DNA of 63,407 nt, from contig JAFQFV010000014.1 of the NCBI GenBank assembly GCA_017398555.1, forward strand, positions 1 through 63,407. Direction: 5' to 3'. The DNA comes from Alistipes sp. (GTDB lineage: Bacteria; Bacteroidota; Bacteroidia; Bacteroidales; Rikenellaceae). Under the pieces are notes generated by a model that worked only from the letters and a program-made list of their open reading frames with translations, did not search any database and was not told where the DNA came from. A program made the position numbers and the translations under genes. The first letter of the stretch is position 1. Each line of letters starts with the position of its first letter. Positions 61,123 to 63,407 of the stretch are shown here, in pieces.

Positions 61123-63243
61123 ATGAAAAAAACACTTTTTACCCTTATGTCAGTATCACTGCTTTTGGCAGGCTGCGGTGAGGAGGCTATGCCAACCGTT
61201 GTACTGCCTGAAATTGACACAACAAATCCACTGCTCGCAGAGTGGGATACTCCACACCAGACCCCTCCATTCGAGCAGATTAAGTTAGAGCACTACAAGC
61301 CTGCATTCCAGACCGCTATCGCAGTATCTCGTGCAGAGGTAGATGCTATTGTAAACAACCCTGCAAAGCCTACATTTGCAAATACTATCCTCGCCCTTGA
61401 GAAGCAGGGCGCGCTGCTCAACCGCATCGCAGGCATCTTCTTCAACCTCAACGAGGCTGATACATCAGACGAGCTGCAGGCGATTGCTATCGAGTTGCAG
61501 CCTGAGCTCACTGCGCTGAGCAACGATATTTCGCTCAACCCAGAGCTCTTCAAGCGTGTTAAGTATGTATATGAGCATCCGGGACTCTTCCTCTCAAAGG
61601 AGGACAAGCAGCTGCTTGAGAAGAGCTACAAGGACTTCGTTCGTAGCGGTGCAAACCTCTCTGAGCAGGATAAGGAGCTCTATCGTCAGTACACCAGCGA
61701 GCTGTCAAGCCTGACACTCAAGTTCGGTCAGAACTCACTCGCTGCAACCAACGCATACAGCTACAACATCACCAACCCTAAGCAGGTTGAGGAGCTCCCT
61801 TCATTTGTAAAGGAGGGTCTTGCTATGGAGGCAAAGGCTCGCGGCGAGAAGGGCTGGACAGTGACTCTGAAGGCGCCAAGCTATGTTCCGTTTATCACCT
61901 ACTCTTCACAGCGCGATATTAAGGAGAAGCTTTGGAAGGCAAACAACTCACGCGCACTTGGTGGTAAGTTCGATAACTCTGAGAATATCCGCCAGATTAC
62001 CGCTCTGCGCCTTAAGATTGCCAACCTGCTCGGCTATGAGTGCTATGCAGACTACGTACTTGACAACCGTATGGCTCAGACTACGGCTACCGTTCTCTCA
62101 TTCCTTGAGGAGCTTCGCGTGGCTACAAAGGAGTATGCAGAGGCTGAGGTTGCCGAGATTGAGGCTTATGCACACTCTATCGGCTTTGAGGGTAAGCTTA
62201 TGCCTTGGGATATGGGCTACTACAGCGAGAAGTACAAGAACGAGAAGTATGCTGTAAATGACGAGTTAGTTAAGCCATACCTTAAGCTTGACAACGTTAT
62301 CGACGCAGTATTTATGCTGGCAAATCGCCTTTATGGCCTTACATTTACCCCTGCCGAGAATATCGCAGTTTACCACCCTGACGTAACTGCATACGAGGTT
62401 AAGGATAACAATGGTGAGCACCTTGCAGTACTCTACCTCGACTTCTTCCCACGCGCAAGCAAGCGTTCAGGTGCTTGGATGACCGAGTTCCGCGGCACAA
62501 GCGTAGATAACGGCACTGAGGTTCGCCCTCTGGTATCTCTTGTGATGAACTTCACAAAGCCTACAGAGACTACACCTTCACTGCTCACATTCGACGAGCT
62601 GACAACATTCCTCCACGAGTTTGGTCACTCTCTGCACGGCATGCTTGCAAAGGGTAAGTATGAGAGCCTCAACGGCACAAGCGTATATCGTGACTTTGTT
62701 GAGCTCCCATCACAGATTATGGAGAATTGGGCTTATGAGAAGGAGTATCTTGACCTGTGGGCTAAGCACTACCAGACAGGCGAGACTATGCCTGCAGAGC
62801 TTATCGAGAAGATTGTTGCTGCAAAGAACTATATGGCAGCTTACAGCAATATTCGCCAGCTCTCATTCGGTCTTACCGATATGGCTTGGCATACACTCAA
62901 GGAGCCTTATACAGGTTGTGTAGAGGCATTCGAGAAGGCATCTATGGAGTCAACAAATGTTGTTCCTACTGTCGAGGGTACAGCTATGGCAGGTGCATTC
63001 GGCCACATTTTCTCTGGTGGCTACGCTGCCGGTTACTACGGCTATAAGTGGGCTGAGGTGCTCGCTGCTGACGGCTTCTCACTCTTCCAGCAGAACGGTA
63101 TCTTCGACAGCAAGACTGCCGCTGCATTCCGCAAACTGCTCTCTTCCGGTGGTCAGGTTCACCCTATGGACCTCTACGTCGAGTTCCGCGGCCATAAGCC
63201 ACAAACTCAAGCACTTATCGACCAGATGGGTCTGAAGAAATAA
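61123..63243 (+). CDS. M3-family metallopeptidase lipoprotein (Dcp-like), copy 2
   Basis: 706 residues, 12 bases after copy 1. Lipobox LLLAGC (Cys18). Zincin motif TTFLHEFGHSLHGML and FVELPSQIMENW, as in copy 1, and the same NPLLAEWDTPHQTPPFEQI beginning. Both would take part in terminal digestion of peptides at the cell envelope, together with the S9 and M28 enzymes in this window. Tandem duplication followed by divergence is likely. Confidence 0.92.
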   Translation: MKKTLFTLMSVSLLLAGCGEEAMPTVVLPEIDTTNPLLAEWDTPHQTPPFEQIKLEHYKPAFQTAIAVSRAEVDAIVNNPAKPTFANTILALEKQGALLNRIAGIFFNLNEADTSDELQAIAIELQPELTALSNDISLNPELFKRVKYVYEHPGLFLSKEDKQLLEKSYKDFVRSGANLSEQDKELYRQYTSELSSLTLKFGQNSLAATNAYSYNITNPKQVEELPSFVKEGLAMEAKARGEKGWTVTLKAPSYVPFITYSSQRDIKEKLWKANNSRALGGKFDNSENIRQITALRLKIANLLGYECYADYVLDNRMAQTTATVLSFLEELRVATKEYAEAEVAEIEAYAHSIGFEGKLMPWDMGYYSEKYKNEKYAVNDELVKPYLKLDNVIDAVFMLANRLYGLTFTPAENIAVYHPDVTAYEVKDNNGEHLAVLYLDFFPRASKRSGAWMTEFRGTSVDNGTEVRPLVSLVMNFTKPTETTPSLLTFDELTTFLHEFGHSLHGMLAKGKYESLNGTSVYRDFVELPSQIMENWAYEKEYLDLWAKHYQTGETMPAELIEKIVAAKNYMAAYSNIRQLSFGLTDMAWHTLKEPYTGCVEAFEKASMESTNVVPTVEGTAMAGAFGHIFSGGYAAGYYGYKWAEVLAADGFSLFQQNGIFDSKTAAAFRKLLSSGGQVHPMDLYVEFRGHKPQTQALIDQMGLKK

Positions 63244-63258
63244 TCTGCCGCAGGCTAC

Positions 63259-63407
63259 GCAGTACTGCCACAGTACCGCACCTTTTTGAAAAAAGGCGCC
63301 CGAAAAACTTTCGCCAAAACTTCGTTTTGGTAGTATCTGTTGCGAGAATAACGTTGTCTGCGACAATAGAAAAACAAAAATAGCACTTCACTTTCAAGCA
63401 AGCTTGA
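63259..63407. repeat. Multi-hairpin dispersed element with compensatory changes, copy 2 (cut by window end)
   Basis: Hairpins GCAGTACTG/CAGTACCGC (63259-63279), CCTTTT/AAAAGG (63281-63296) and CCAAAAC-TTC-GTTTTGG (63314-63330), then the 71-base block identical to 52018-52088. The closing half is outside the window. Confidence 0.75.

Noticed and set aside
63215-63397. Small minus-strand frames shared between the two ends of the multi-hairpin repeats (also 51839-52105)
   Set aside because: Similarity between them comes only from the shared noncoding repeat, and they diverge with frame changes in the variable hairpins.
1-63407. CRISPR arrays, tRNA or rRNA genes, prophage and complete insertion sequences
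   Set aside because: Intergenic gaps were read for regular repeat-spacer patterns, tRNA T-loop sequences and transposase genes; none was found. A covariance-model scan would be needed to exclude small RNAs.

Overview
The window reads as one contiguous stretch of a Bacteroidota (Bacteroidales) chromosome. Sixty-three complete protein-coding genes and one truncated gene are supported. The assignment rests on promoters of the form TTTG-N19-21-TAnnTTTG ahead of many genes, an almost complete lack of Shine-Dalgarno sequences, and typical families: fimbrillin-like and BACON-like lipoproteins, a GIN/PspC/PadR cluster, an HU-CCDC81 protein, serine-type sulfatase with anSME, and HD-type secreted histidine phosphatases. 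A Rikenellaceae/Alistipes-like source is possible, but that is only an inference. No tRNA, rRNA, CRISPR array, phage or complete insertion sequence was recognised.

Layout. 1-4978: end of an unknown gene, a Ca/Na antiporter, a cysteine desulfidase-type lyase and two secreted histidine phosphatases. 5110-7924: PspC / PadR / GIN-domain / PspC operon. 8030-16808: large secreted phosphoesterase, PnuC-type vitamin transporter, thiamine pyrophosphokinase, PfkA, a PfkB-family kinase and an S9 peptidase. 16958-20364: small secreted proteins and an M28 peptidase. 20437-25442: a monomeric [FeFe] hydrogenase followed at once by its three maturases HydE, HydG and HydF. 25463-29768: a membrane protein, a Sel1-metallopeptidase fusion, a GH99-like protein and a glycosyltransferase. 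29835-33011 (minus): HU-CCDC81 protein, sigma-54 activator, LptE, a TPR-like protein and SecG. 33518-38036: MATE exporter, BACON lipoprotein, pseudouridine synthase, Hpt, QueE and a DivIC-like protein. 38182-41006: sulfatase with its maturase. 41137-46457: L35-L20, an outer-membrane protein, CysQ downstream of a three-gene operon of unknown role, a small lipoprotein, and L21-L27. 46620-51894: five tandem S1/P1-type secreted nucleases followed by a secreted PHP phosphoesterase. 52585-63243: SerS, a U32 protein, a methyltransferase, a split chromate-type transporter, RsmE and two tandem M3 metallopeptidase lipoproteins.

Theme: the window is rich in exported phosphate-releasing enzymes (two histidine phosphatases, one calcineurin-like phosphoesterase, five nucleases and one PHP enzyme) and exported peptidases (S9, M28, two M3). 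This fits a gut bacterium that scavenges nucleic acids, organic phosphate and peptides. The nuclease-PHP operon is the best candidate for an undescribed system. One of its five nucleases has lost five of the nine zinc-ligand residues and looks like a pseudoenzyme.

Noncoding DNA: the longer intergenic gaps are filled by several families of dispersed hairpin elements. One family has a conserved TACTAARRCGTA apical loop, and three of its copies sit exactly between convergent genes. A second shows compensatory base changes between its two copies. A third contains an internally duplicated module. A 90-bp duplicate of the 3' end of the MATE gene lies next to one such element.
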